Positions 1 through 7,112 of a stretch of DNA of 7,734 nt are shown here, piece by piece; the first letter of the stretch is position 1; every line of letters begins with the position of its first letter. Both the position numbers and the translations under genes were made by a program. The notes beneath the pieces were generated by a model. That model was not told the origin of the DNA. It ran no database searches and saw only the letters and a list, made by a program, of their open reading frames with translations. The DNA is from JBBAEA01 sp041656175 (GTDB lineage: Bacteria > Myxococcota_A > Bradymonadia > UBA4248). The DNA lies in assembly GCA_041656175.1 (NCBI GenBank), contig JBBAEA010000152.1, positions 1-7,734 of the forward strand, written 5' to 3'.

Positions 1-242
1 AAATTTTTCATGATAAACACTAAAAAGTTTATATAATTGCGAGAAGTTCCGCAATGTACAGGCATTTTATTCTGTATTGCGTGGTAATGCAAGGATTTTG
101 TACGTTTTTGACTTTTTCAACAGGCTGCTCCGCGGGGACACCCCGCGACGCCCCGTTTAGTTTTTGGCGAAACAGGACTTTGCGGCTGCCCTACTCGCCT
201 CCCCCCTAACGCGATCCTTTCGCAAGACTGAGCGACGCAAGT
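1..242. other. Gene-free region downstream of rbfA
   Basis: No convincing coding sequence is seen here. Positions 1-120 are clearly richer in A+T than the operon. They contain a small inverted repeat, ATTGCG (36-41) and CGCAAT (50-55), around an 8-nt loop. Read on the minus strand, a TATATAAA-like stretch near 28-35 precedes an ATG at 11-9 that runs off the window edge. This could be the start of the next gene, but there is no Shine-Dalgarno and no good -35, so it is not called. From 121 on, a GC hairpin and C-rich tracts lie between this region and the rbfA stop. The usual rbfA neighbours (truB, rpsO, pnp) are not visible. Confidence 0.5.
131..147. repeat. Perfect GC hairpin after rbfA
   Basis: CGCGGGG (131-137) pairs perfectly with CCCCGCG (141-147) around the triloop ACA. 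Read on the minus strand, as a possible end of the rbfA transcript, no U-run follows, so it is not a classical intrinsic terminator in that direction. On the plus strand a T-rich stretch (TTTAGTTTTT) begins after a second CCCCG at 151-155, which could pair alternatively with CGGGG at 133-137. A terminator for a plus-strand gene left of the window is therefore possible. It may instead be a REP-like hairpin, or act as a 3'-end stabiliser of the operon mRNA. Confidence 0.45.
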
Positions 243-599
243 TTATTCACCCATTTGACCGCTTTTCCTCAAGTCGGCTAGCAGCTGATCCATTCTTTGA
301 GCCTTCTCGAATGTTTCGTCGTAATGGAAGGCAAGTTTGGGCGTATGGCGCATATTGAGTTCCTCGGCGAGTATGCCGCGAATGTAGGAGGCTGCACCGC
401 TGAGACTTTTATCGATTTGGGCGATATCACCGTTGTCGGGTGGTAGCCAGTAGATGCGACAAATCGAAAAATCTGCTGAGAGCTTGATGTGCATAATTCT
501 CAGCCCCAGTAAGCGCGGATCTTTCACTCCTGTTAGGAAGAAAGAAGCGAGTACGCGCTTGATTTCGGCGGCAACTTTTTCTTGGCGTAATTTTGACAT
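243..599 (-). CDS. rbfA: Ribosome-binding factor A
   Basis: RbfA is a single KH-domain protein that binds the immature 30S subunit near the 5' end of 16S rRNA and assists its late, cold-sensitive maturation. The 118-aa product has the normal family length. It opens with the typical SKLRQEKVAAEIKRVLA helix, followed by the conserved KDPRL and the strand-helix-strand order of the fold. It ends with the family signature PKLAFHYDETFEKAQRMDQLL at about residues 87-107. The ATG start is fixed by a strong AAGGAG seven bases upstream and by the start of homology. It is the last visible gene of the operon, separated from infB by 186 bp of foldback sequence rather than the usual short spacing. Its own strong ribosome-binding site fits translation independent of infB. 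No frameshift or missing part is seen. Confidence 0.96.
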   Translation of the reverse strand: MSKLRQEKVAAEIKRVLASFFLTGVKDPRLLGLRIMHIKLSADFSICRIYWLPPDNGDIAQIDKSLSGAASYIRGILAEELNMRHTPKLAFHYDETFEKAQRMDQLLADLRKSGQMGE

Positions 600-604
600 G
601 AAAG

Positions 605-610
605 CTCCTT
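605..610 (-). promoter_or_regulatory. Strong Shine-Dalgarno of rbfA
   Basis: AAGGAG on the minus strand, seven bases before the rbfA ATG. It is the best ribosome-binding site in the operon. This makes sense because the gap to infB prevents translational coupling. Confidence 0.8.
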
Positions 611-630
611 ATACGAAGTCGCTGTGGAAG

Positions 631-780
631 CTTGGGGGGTAGCAAAAGACCCCCCGAAAAAAGTCGGCTGTTGCTGTATTTTATGCGATGGTTTGGCGAA
701 TAGCCAAAACATCGCATAAAATTTCACAGCAACTGCCGAATTTTGAGGGAGGCTTTTGCGTAGGGGGCGCTCCCCCAGCA
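631..780. repeat. Foldback element, copy A, between infB and rbfA
   Basis: Almost the whole infB-rbfA gap forms an imperfect palindrome. The core stem pairs 664-697 with 703-739 around the 5-nt loop GAATA. It consists of runs of 5, 8, 7+6 and 6 base pairs, broken by two mismatches (669/734 and 691/709) and one 3-nt bulge (723-725). The outer flanks also mirror each other loosely (GCAAAAG near 642-648 against CTTTTGC at 753-759). Each flank also carries its own small GC hairpin: GGGGGG/CCCCCC at 634-655 and GGGGG/CCCCC at 763-776. A related copy lies at 7155-7316. No transposase is encoded, so this is a small non-autonomous or REP-like element. Because it is transcribed with the operon, it probably folds in the mRNA. 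No U-run follows any stem, so it does not look like an intrinsic terminator. Confidence 0.75.
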
Positions 781-785
781 GAAAA

Positions 786-3698
786 CTATAAAGTAGCTTT
801 AGTTTCGATGACTTCGTAGATTTCGACGGTATCACCGACTTTGATATCGTTGTAGTTCTCAATGCTAAAGCCGCACTCAAAGCCGCTTCGGACCTCCTTG
901 GCGTCGTCTTTAAAGCGTTTGAGGGAGGCAATTTTGGATTCGTAGATGATTTTTCCTTGACGCAGTAGGCGGCATTTTGCGTTACGAATGATTTTGCCGT
1001 CAAGGACGTATGCGCCAGCGATGGTGCCGACTTTGGGGACGCTGAAGGTTTCGCGAATTTCGACGTGTCCGATGGTGTTATCGTTGTAGACTGGATCGAG
1101 CAAGCCGCTCATCATTTCGGTGACGCGATCGATGACGTCGTAAATGACGCTGAAGGATTCTAGGGTGATACCTTCGCGCTTTGCCACGTCGGCGGCGCGG
1201 GCTTCGGGGCGTGTATTAAAGCCAATGATGAAGGCGTTTGAGGCGATGGCCAACTGGACGTCGCTTTCGGTGGCGCCACCAACAGCGGAGTGAACAACGA
1301 TGAGTTCGACCTCGGAGGTGCTGAGCTGTTGCAGCGATTGTTCGAGCGCTTCGAGCGAGCCTTGGACGTCGGCTTTGATGATGACGTTGAGTTGTTTGTT
1401 CTCTTTGAAGGCTGCCCATGGGTCGAATTTGCGGCTCTTGAGTTCGGCGTTTCGTTTGCGATCCTTGATTTGCATGGTGAACTCTTTGGCCACCTTTTCG
1501 TCTTTGGTCACAAAGAAGGGTTCGCCAGCGTCAGGAACGTCGGAGAGTCCGGTGATTTTGACGGGTGTGGAGGGGCCAGCAACGCGAATGTTTTTGCCCT
1601 TGTCGTTTTGCATCGTTTTAATTTTGCCGTATGAGGCGCCGCTAACGAGTAAATCGCCTGCGTGCAGTGTGCCTTCTTGGACGATCATGGTGGCGACCGT
1701 ACCGCGGCTCTTGTCTTTATAGGCTTCGAGTATGATCCCACGCGCTTCCTTGTCGGGATTAGCCTTGAGTTCGAGCACTTCAGACTGGAGTTGGATAAGC
1801 TCTAGTAACTCGTCGATGCCCGCGCCAGTGAGCGCGGAAACTTCTTTGAACAATGTTGTTCCACCCCATTCTTCTGGAATGAGGTTGTACTCGGTGAGTG
1901 CCTGTTTGACGCGATCGGGGTTAGCGCTTGGTTTATCGATTTTGTTGATCGCCACGATAATCGGCGCTTCGGCGGCTTTGGCGTGGTTGATCGCTTCGAC
2001 CGTTTGGGGCATAACGCCGTCATCGGCAGCAACGACGAGCACGACGAGGTCAGTGACCTTGGCACCACGAGCGCGGAGCGCGGTAAAGGCTTCGTGACCC
2101 GGGGTGTCGAGAAAAACGACTTTTCCGTTTTCGGTGTCGATGGTCGAAGCACCGATGTGTTGCGTGATACCGCCAGCTTCCGAGGATGTAACGCGCGAGT
2201 TGCGGATGGCGTCAAGTAGCGAGGTCTTGCCGTGATCGACGTGTCCCATGACCGTGACGACGGGAGCGCGCAGCACAAGATCTTCTGGCGCATCTTCGCT
2301 AGACTCGATGAAATCTTCCTCTTTAAAGGCGATATTCTGCACCGTATGATCGTACTCGGCGGCGACGAGTTCTGCCGTATCAAAGTCGATGGTTTGATTT
2401 AAGGTTACCATCATGCCGAGGTTCTTCATAAGGAACTGAATAACTTCCGCTGCCTTCACACCGAGCTCTTTGGCCAAATCTGATACCGATATAACCTCGG
2501 AGATGCGCACAACGCGTTTGTGCTCCGCGGCAACGGTAATGACCGGCTTTTGAGCTGGGGCTTGCCTTTGAGCGCGCTGCTTGGAGCGCGTGTTAAAGCC
2601 ATGTCCAGCGTAACCGCCTTTACTCGAACCAGGGTATAGATCCTTAGAGCTTACGATGGTGCGACCTACTGAGCTTTTGCTAGCGCGCCCTCTACCGCCT
2701 TCACCCGAGAATCGCTTATTGTCTTTGTCTAGCCGCGCCATAATGATAGCGGGATCAATAAATCCAGTAATCGAAGATCCCGAATCGGCGTCAAGGCGAG
2801 TTCCCTTTTTCTTGGCGCTAACTTTGGTCGAAGTTTTGACGGGCTTTATGAGTTCGGCCTCGGGCTCATCGTCGATGTCTGCCAGCAAGGGCTCATCCAC
2901 TATAGTATCGGCGGCATCGGCGCTGATTTGGATAACTTCGTCTTTATCGAACTTTGGCTGAATCTCTATGACTAGCTGCTCCTTGTCTTTAGCCTTCGAT
3001 TTTTCAGTTTTGCCGTCTTTTGTCTTCTTCTGCTCATCGGCCTTTGGCGCTTTTTGCGCTTCAGCTTCCTCAGCAAGCTCAGCAGCTTTTGTCTCAGCAG
3101 CTTTTGTCTCAGCAGCTTTCGTATCGGCAGCTTTTGTCTCAGCAGCTTTTGTCTCAGCAGCTTTTGTCTCAGCGACTTTTGTCTCAGCGACTTTTGTATC
3201 AGCAAGCGCAGCGCTCTCTTGCAACGCTTCCTTGCTAGGCGCAGCCTCGTCTGGCTTCACATCGCTTTCGCTTGCAACAACGGCTACAGCTTCTTTCTTC
3301 ACTTCTTCGACTTTTGTGCTCTTACTCGCTTCTTTGAGTTTAGCCGCTTCTTCTGCCGCCTTTTTCTCGCGTATCGCTTTGAGCCCTACAGGTTCGTTAG
3401 CGCTAACAGCGGCCTGTTCTTCGACCTTGCTCTCTTCACTAGGTCGTCGTCGAATGCGTACGCCGCTTGAGACGCGGGCTGCCGTAGACTGTGAACGTGC
3501 ATCAATGGCAGTGGCGCCTTGTGCGGCGCGATGTATTGTGACGGCTTGTTGGACGGCCTTCTCTTGTACCTCGTTCAGAGCGCTGGTGGAGTCCTTCACG
3601 CTAAATCCGAGTCTGGATTTATTGATCAAGTCAATAAGCTCCTGCTTATCCATACCCACGCTCGTCGCTATTTCGTAAACCCTCGTCGATTTCCCCAT
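786..3698 (-). CDS. infB: Translation initiation factor IF2
   Basis: IF2 is the GTPase that brings fMet-tRNA to the 30S subunit and promotes 50S joining. The 970-aa product starts with an IF2_N-type helical domain (about 4-57). A low-complexity Ala/Glu/Lys linker follows (about 58-380), then a second IF2_N domain (about 386-440). The G domain shows all motifs: G1 GHVDHGKT (485-492), the GGITQHIGA switch segment (509-517), G3 DTPGH (531-535), G4 NKID (585-588) and SAL (621-623). Domains II and III and the tRNA-binding C2 domain (about 865-965) complete it. It is longer than E. coli IF2 (890 aa), mainly through the linker, which includes eight five-residue repeats. The ATG at 3698 opens directly into the conserved MGKSTRVYEIA segment. 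Only a weak, distant purine run (AGAGG, about 14 bases upstream) precedes it. ylxR lies 148 bp upstream and rbfA 186 bp downstream. Confidence 0.98.
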   Translation of the reverse strand: MGKSTRVYEIATSVGMDKQELIDLINKSRLGFSVKDSTSALNEVQEKAVQQAVTIHRAAQGATAIDARSQSTAARVSSGVRIRRRPSEESKVEEQAAVSANEPVGLKAIREKKAAEEAAKLKEASKSTKVEEVKKEAVAVVASESDVKPDEAAPSKEALQESAALADTKVAETKVAETKAAETKAAETKAADTKAAETKAAETKAAELAEEAEAQKAPKADEQKKTKDGKTEKSKAKDKEQLVIEIQPKFDKDEVIQISADAADTIVDEPLLADIDDEPEAELIKPVKTSTKVSAKKKGTRLDADSGSSITGFIDPAIIMARLDKDNKRFSGEGGRGRASKSSVGRTIVSSKDLYPGSSKGGYAGHGFNTRSKQRAQRQAPAQKPVITVAAEHKRVVRISEVISVSDLAKELGVKAAEVIQFLMKNLGMMVTLNQTIDFDTAELVAAEYDHTVQNIAFKEEDFIESSEDAPEDLVLRAPVVTVMGHVDHGKTSLLDAIRNSRVTSSEAGGITQHIGASTIDTENGKVVFLDTPGHEAFTALRARGAKVTDLVVLVVAADDGVMPQTVEAINHAKAAEAPIIVAINKIDKPSANPDRVKQALTEYNLIPEEWGGTTLFKEVSALTGAGIDELLELIQLQSEVLELKANPDKEARGIILEAYKDKSRGTVATMIVQEGTLHAGDLLVSGASYGKIKTMQNDKGKNIRVAGPSTPVKITGLSDVPDAGEPFFVTKDEKVAKEFTMQIKDRKRNAELKSRKFDPWAAFKENKQLNVIIKADVQGSLEALEQSLQQLSTSEVELIVVHSAVGGATESDVQLAIASNAFIIGFNTRPEARAADVAKREGITLESFSVIYDVIDRVTEMMSGLLDPVYNDNTIGHVEIRETFSVPKVGTIAGAYVLDGKIIRNAKCRLLRQGKIIYESKIASLKRFKDDAKEVRSGFECGFSIENYNDIKVGDTVEIYEVIETKATL
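3084..3203 (-). repeat. 15-bp tandem repeat in infB (AETKA x8)
   Basis: Eight in-frame copies of a 15-bp unit encode A-[E/D]-T-K-[A/V] at IF2 residues 166-205. At DNA level most copies differ by only one to three bases, which points to recent expansion by slippage or unequal recombination rather than selection on protein alone. The repeat sits in the charged, probably helical linker before the second IF2_N domain, where length changes should be tolerated. Confidence 0.93.
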
Positions 3699-3846
3699 GC
3701 TATCTTTCTAAGCCTCTTGCGTCATCCTGCGCCATCTAGCCCTCAATAATAAAGTAGCTTCAACGGCAATAATTATCTTCAAGCTCTTCCCTAGTGATGG
3801 CAAACGCTGACGCCAAAGGCCGCCCATCGCCAAGGAATATCTACAC
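3699..3846 (-). other. ylxR-infB spacer, no supported gene
   Basis: A 148-bp gap inside the operon. An ATG at 3827 opens 39 codons ending in TAG at 3708-3710, ten bases before the infB ATG. It has no Shine-Dalgarno and the translation resembles no family I know, so it is not called as a gene. Weak inverted repeats (GATGG/CCATC) are present, but no terminator-like hairpin with a U-run. No promoter for infB can be supported. Confidence 0.4.
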
Positions 3847-4500
3847 TCAGCAGCTGCTCGCGCTCTTCGCTAGTTCCAGCCCTGTTAAAAGCCCAAACTC
3901 TAAGCTAAGCCTCTTGATGCTCTGCTCAATCTCTGTAAACTCATCATAAGCTGAACCATCCTTCCAGCCTAAAACACTTTTCTCCCCCTTGCCTAGTAAC
4001 CGCCCCAAGCTTTCCTTGTCTAGTAAACCCAAAACGGCTAAGCCTTTGCGCTTCGCGTTAGCCTCGTACTTCTGGCGCGTAGACGCCGAAGCATCACTCG
4101 CCAGAACATAGCTCGCCAAGCTGTTATCGCGAGCAGCAGATTCTACCGCCTGCGTACTCACGATGAGACTACGATTCTGGCGTCCTACCAAAAGACACTC
4201 ACGATAGCGTTGCCACAGTCCCGCCAAAATCTGCTCTATAACATAAGTCTCAAATTCCCCCTCCACCCGAATCTGGCCCCGCGATGCACGTTTAAACCCA
4301 GCCTTCCACGCCTTCTCGAGGCACTGCTTTTGGGCGCAGACGTAGTAACCGCGTCCCGGCGCCTTTTTACGGCAGTCAAAGCACAATGCTTTACTCCAAG
4401 CAACGAAACGCAAAAGTGCTACTTTCGTGTCTTGGGTGCGGCAGCTGATGCAACGCCTTTGCGGCGAATGCTGTGCTATGTCATGGCTCGAGTCTTGCAT
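3847..4500 (-). CDS. ylxR: YlxR (DUF448) fused to an L7Ae-like domain
   Basis: The N-terminal part (about 13-80) is a YlxR/DUF448 domain. It has the RRCISC motif with Cys17 and Cys20, and the hallmark PGRGYYVC at 48-55, followed by Cys60; an extra CxxC lies at 40-43. YlxR proteins bind RNA and are encoded between nusA and infB in many bacteria. In some they act as nucleoid-associated regulators or modulate RNase P, as known from Firmicutes work. Residues about 85-180 look like an L7Ae/L30e RNA-binding fold, matching the separate YlxQ protein of Firmicutes. The main clues are the CLLVGRQN segment, the Ala-rich helix with SYVLASDAS, and KGLAVLGLLDKESLGRLLGK. The product is 217 aa, against about 90 for stand-alone YlxR. 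The ATG lies six bases after the nusA stop with no good Shine-Dalgarno, so translation is probably coupled to nusA. The fusion assignment is by eye. Confidence 0.92.
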   Translation of the reverse strand: MQDSSHDIAQHSPQRRCISCRTQDTKVALLRFVAWSKALCFDCRKKAPGRGYYVCAQKQCLEKAWKAGFKRASRGQIRVEGEFETYVIEQILAGLWQRYRECLLVGRQNRSLIVSTQAVESAARDNSLASYVLASDASASTRQKYEANAKRKGLAVLGLLDKESLGRLLGKGEKSVLGWKDGSAYDEFTEIEQSIKRLSLEFGLLTGLELAKSASSC

Positions 4501-4506
4501 TTTATT

Positions 4507-6381
4507 CTACGCTTCATCCTCAGTATTCGCATCTTCTGCGTTTTCGAAAACGTCATCGTCTTCGCCTTCTTCACCTTCGTCCTCTGTCTCTTGAGCGTCC
4601 TTTTCGCCTAGCTTCGCGCCTTGGCGCTTAGTGGCGCTAAGCGCCGCCAGCTCTTCGTCGATGGCTTGAATTTCTTTTTGAATGGCTTCAAAGTTCTCGG
4701 GTAGCGCAATACCGAGTTTTCCTAAACTAATAGGTCCAACGGTAGCTTCATATGCCGATACAATATCTTGCGACTGTCGCTCGGTAAGCCAAGCCTCGAG
4801 GTTTTCGCGTTTTTTCGCAAGCTCGTCGTAGTCAAAACCTTCAATTTTAGCGACAAAGTTCGCTATAGACTTGAGTATAGTGTTGGATTTTTGTAGACCA
4901 AAACCCGTTTTCATACCCAAGCGCTCTACGTTGGTTTCGAGGAGTAATAGCTCGGGCGTTCTGTAACCAGCAGCGTGTAGCGGCTTGACCGCGCGCTCCG
5001 ACATATCAAGGGCTTGGCAAAGCTCCGCGATCTCGAACTTGGCGAGACTTGGTCTGCGACGCGCTTGGGCGTTGCGCTCAATGATCTCAGCAGCGGCTTG
5101 CACCACAAGCTCTGCGTTGTCCATGCCAAAGCCTGGGATTTGCGCTAATTCTTGGGGCATAACTTGCGCGATGTGCTCAAGTTTGTTGTAGCCAAGGGTA
5201 AAGAGCGTATCAATGAGATCTTCAGCGATATCGCCGTAGGACATAAGCTCGTGCTTGGCTTCCTGCATCAGAGTGCGGAGTTGAGATTCTGAAATAATAT
5301 CAAGGTTCCAGCCCGTTAACTGCGCGGCTAGGCGAACGTTTTGGCCGCCTTTGCCGATGGCGAGCGAAAGCTGTTCATCGGGAACGATGAGCTCCATCGA
5401 TGTGGCGCCTTCGTCGATGAGTACTTTGGAAACCTCGGCGGGGCTAATTGCGCTACAAACAAAACGCGCTGGAACTTCGCTGAAGGGTACGATGTCAATT
5501 TTTTCCTTCTGCAGCTCTTCGACGACTTTCTGAACACGTGTCCCCTTGATACCCACGCAAGCGCCCACGGGATCGACGTCGGTGTCCTTCGAGTAGACCG
5601 CAACCTTCGTTCGTTGCCCAGCTTCACGTGCCACGCGTCGAATTGTAACGATACCTTCGTAAATTTCGGGTACCTCTTGCTCAAAGAGTTTCTCGACCAA
5701 ACCTGGATCAGAGCGACTGAGAATGATCTGTGGATCGCGTCCAGAGCGTAAAACGTTCTTCACATATGCGACGATTCTCTCGTGCGGACGATAAGTCTCG
5801 CGCGGCGACTGCTCTCTCGTGGGCAAAATCGCTTCCGTGCGATCCACATCCACGATGATGCCCTTCTTCTCGAAGCGTCGGACTACGCCCGTCATCAATT
5901 CCCCCACGCGCCCGCTAAACTGGCCGTAAATGATATCTTGCTCCGCCTCGCGCATGCGCTGCAAAATAACTTGCTTTGCCGTCTGCGCAGCGATACGACC
6001 AAAGCTCATCTTAGCGCTCTCTAGCTTCAACAGCTTCCCGTAGCGCCTATCCTGCTCCCTCGCTTTATAAATGTCCTCAGGGCGATAAAAAATTTGCACC
6101 AAAAGCTCGTCGCCCACACGCACATCAAAATCGTTCTCATGCGCTTCTTCAATGGAGATGTCCCGAAACGGGTGCTCGATCTCCTCTGAGACCTTCAAAA
6201 TCTGAAACAGCTCAATTTCGTCCAGCTCTTCATTATAATAAGCTTCGATCTCTCTTTGTTGCCCGAAAATTCGCTTGGCCGCCGTTGCAATGGCAACCTC
6301 CATCGTCTCCACGAGCACCTTGCGATCCACGCCCTTCTCACTGCCAACCTGCTTAATGACATCGCTTAGCTTCAGTTCCAC
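4507..6381 (-). CDS. nusA: Transcription termination/antitermination factor NusA
   Basis: NusA binds RNA polymerase and nascent RNA, modulating pausing, termination and rRNA antitermination. Domains in order: the polymerase-binding N-terminal domain (about 1-127); S1 (about 155-212); KH1 with the GIKG loop at 277-280; and KH2 with GKGG at 343-346, within AIGKGGQNVRLAAQLTGWNLDI. After these come two similar helix-hairpin-helix-type modules, about 385-437 (LGYNKLE..PGFG) and 448-512 (AGYRTPE..TGFG). A charged segment and a very acidic tail (about 595-624) complete it. At 624 aa it is longer than E. coli NusA (495 aa), which also has two C-terminal acidic repeats. The start is GTG at 6381, supported by GGAGAG upstream and by the usual MELKLSDVIKQV opening. 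The gene begins three bases after the rimP stop and ends six bases before ylxR, so the three genes are probably translationally coupled. Confidence 0.98.
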   Translation of the reverse strand: MELKLSDVIKQVGSEKGVDRKVLVETMEVAIATAAKRIFGQQREIEAYYNEELDEIELFQILKVSEEIEHPFRDISIEEAHENDFDVRVGDELLVQIFYRPEDIYKAREQDRRYGKLLKLESAKMSFGRIAAQTAKQVILQRMREAEQDIIYGQFSGRVGELMTGVVRRFEKKGIIVDVDRTEAILPTREQSPRETYRPHERIVAYVKNVLRSGRDPQIILSRSDPGLVEKLFEQEVPEIYEGIVTIRRVAREAGQRTKVAVYSKDTDVDPVGACVGIKGTRVQKVVEELQKEKIDIVPFSEVPARFVCSAISPAEVSKVLIDEGATSMELIVPDEQLSLAIGKGGQNVRLAAQLTGWNLDIISESQLRTLMQEAKHELMSYGDIAEDLIDTLFTLGYNKLEHIAQVMPQELAQIPGFGMDNAELVVQAAAEIIERNAQARRRPSLAKFEIAELCQALDMSERAVKPLHAAGYRTPELLLLETNVERLGMKTGFGLQKSNTILKSIANFVAKIEGFDYDELAKKRENLEAWLTERQSQDIVSAYEATVGPISLGKLGIALPENFEAIQKEIQAIDEELAALSATKRQGAKLGEKDAQETEDEGEEGEDDDVFENAEDANTEDEA

Positions 6382-6384
6382 AAA

Positions 6385-6900
6385 TCACTCTCCATTCTTT
6401 GGCGCGAATTTACGCTTCTTTTGCTTCTCTCCCGACCAGACAAACACAGTCTGAGCCGACTTTATATCTTTTAATTCCAATTCAAGCTCTTGCGAGCCCA
6501 AATCCAATAATATCTTTCCCTCACTCGCCTCTTTCAAGACCCCCTCAAAATCTGACTTGCCCTCAACATCGCGGCGCAAGCCAAGCCGCACTCGCTCCCC
6601 ACACGCATAAAGAAACTGTCGCGGCGTCTTGAGAGAGCGCTCCAATCCTGGGCTTTCCACCACCAAGCGGTAGTTTCCCTCGATCGGATCCTCCAAGTCC
6701 AAAAGCGCCGAAAGCTCTCGGTTGGCCTGCGTCAACTCATCTAAGCTCACGCCCCCCTCCGACTTATCCGCGCGATCCACCACCAACACGAGTTTACGCT
6801 CCTTGCCAGCCGCAGACCACTCCAGATGGTACAAAACCAAGCCTAACGCCTCCAACACTGGCGCCAGCATCTGTTCCAAAGCCTGCGTTCCCACAGCCAT
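6385..6900 (-). CDS. rimP: Ribosome maturation factor RimP
   Basis: RimP binds the 30S subunit and is needed for its early maturation. The 171-aa form chosen here has an N-terminal alpha/beta domain (about 1-85: EQMLAPVLEALGLVLYHLEW, then KLVLVVDR). It carries the family signature VESPGLERSL at 81-90 and a C-terminal SH3-like barrel (about 95-155: FEGVLKEASEGKILLDL, LKDIKSAQTVFVW). The tail is Lys-rich. The ATG at 6900 is preferred because GGAG lies seven bases upstream and family homology begins there. The frame stays open for 33 more codons to a TTG at 6999, but that extension does not resemble RimP. It is the first gene of the operon; its TGA lies three bases before the nusA GTG, whose ribosome-binding site is inside the rimP end. 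Confidence 0.95.
   Translation of the reverse strand: MAVGTQALEQMLAPVLEALGLVLYHLEWSAAGKERKLVLVVDRADKSEGGVSLDELTQANRELSALLDLEDPIEGNYRLVVESPGLERSLKTPRQFLYACGERVRLGLRRDVEGKSDFEGVLKEASEGKILLDLGSQELELELKDIKSAQTVFVWSGEKQKKRKFAPKNGE
6388..6393 (-). promoter_or_regulatory. Shine-Dalgarno of nusA (supports GTG start)
   Basis: GGAGAG on the minus strand, with its last base six bases before the nusA GTG (6381-6379). It overlaps the last sense codons of rimP, next to the TGA stop. It supports the GTG start and suggests coupling of rimP and nusA translation. Confidence 0.7.
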
Positions 6901-6907
6901 ATCCAAA

Positions 6908-6911
6908 CTCC
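6908..6911 (-). promoter_or_regulatory. Shine-Dalgarno deciding the rimP start
   Basis: GGAG on the minus strand, seven bases before the ATG at 6900; a second GGAG lies just upstream at 6913-6916. This favours the 171-aa RimP over the TTG-started 204-aa form. Confidence 0.65.
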
Positions 6912-7112
6912 ACTCCGCGTCACACCCACGCAGCGTGGCTAGAGCCCTCAATTTTGCGCCGAGCGAAACCTTCACCCGACCGCTGCACAGGCATCGCAAC
7001 TACGCGATGGTCGCAAACTCAACAGCTCCGCGACTCGCCTGAGCCTTCAAAAGTGACCACCACCAATGAAAGCACAAAGCGCTTAACACAGCCTCAAACA
7101 AATGACAAGCTA

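Noticed and set aside
164..358. Plus-strand open frame of 64 codons overlapping the end of rbfA
   Set aside because: TTG start, no Shine-Dalgarno, and half of it is antisense to rbfA.
605..610. Promoter for rbfA with TATAAG as a -10 box
   Set aside because: TATAAG overlaps the AAGGAG ribosome-binding site and no -35-like hexamer lies 16-18 bp upstream.
634..776. Rho-independent terminator between infB and rbfA
   Set aside because: Several GC stems are present but none is followed by a U-run on the transcribed minus strand, and rbfA lies downstream in the same direction.
2968..3678. Plus-strand open frame of 236 codons opposite infB
   Set aside because: It is the antisense of the IF2 N-terminal linker. 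Its Ser/Ala/Phe repeats are simply the complement of the AETKA repeat, and infB is unmistakable on the other strand.
6901..6999. Longer RimP starting at TTG 6999
   Set aside because: The extra 33 residues do not resemble RimP, and the downstream ATG has a good Shine-Dalgarno at proper spacing.
6901..7110. Initiator tRNA gene (metY) ahead of rimP, as in E. coli
   Set aside because: No cloverleaf, no TTC-loop sequence and no CCA end could be found on the minus strand.
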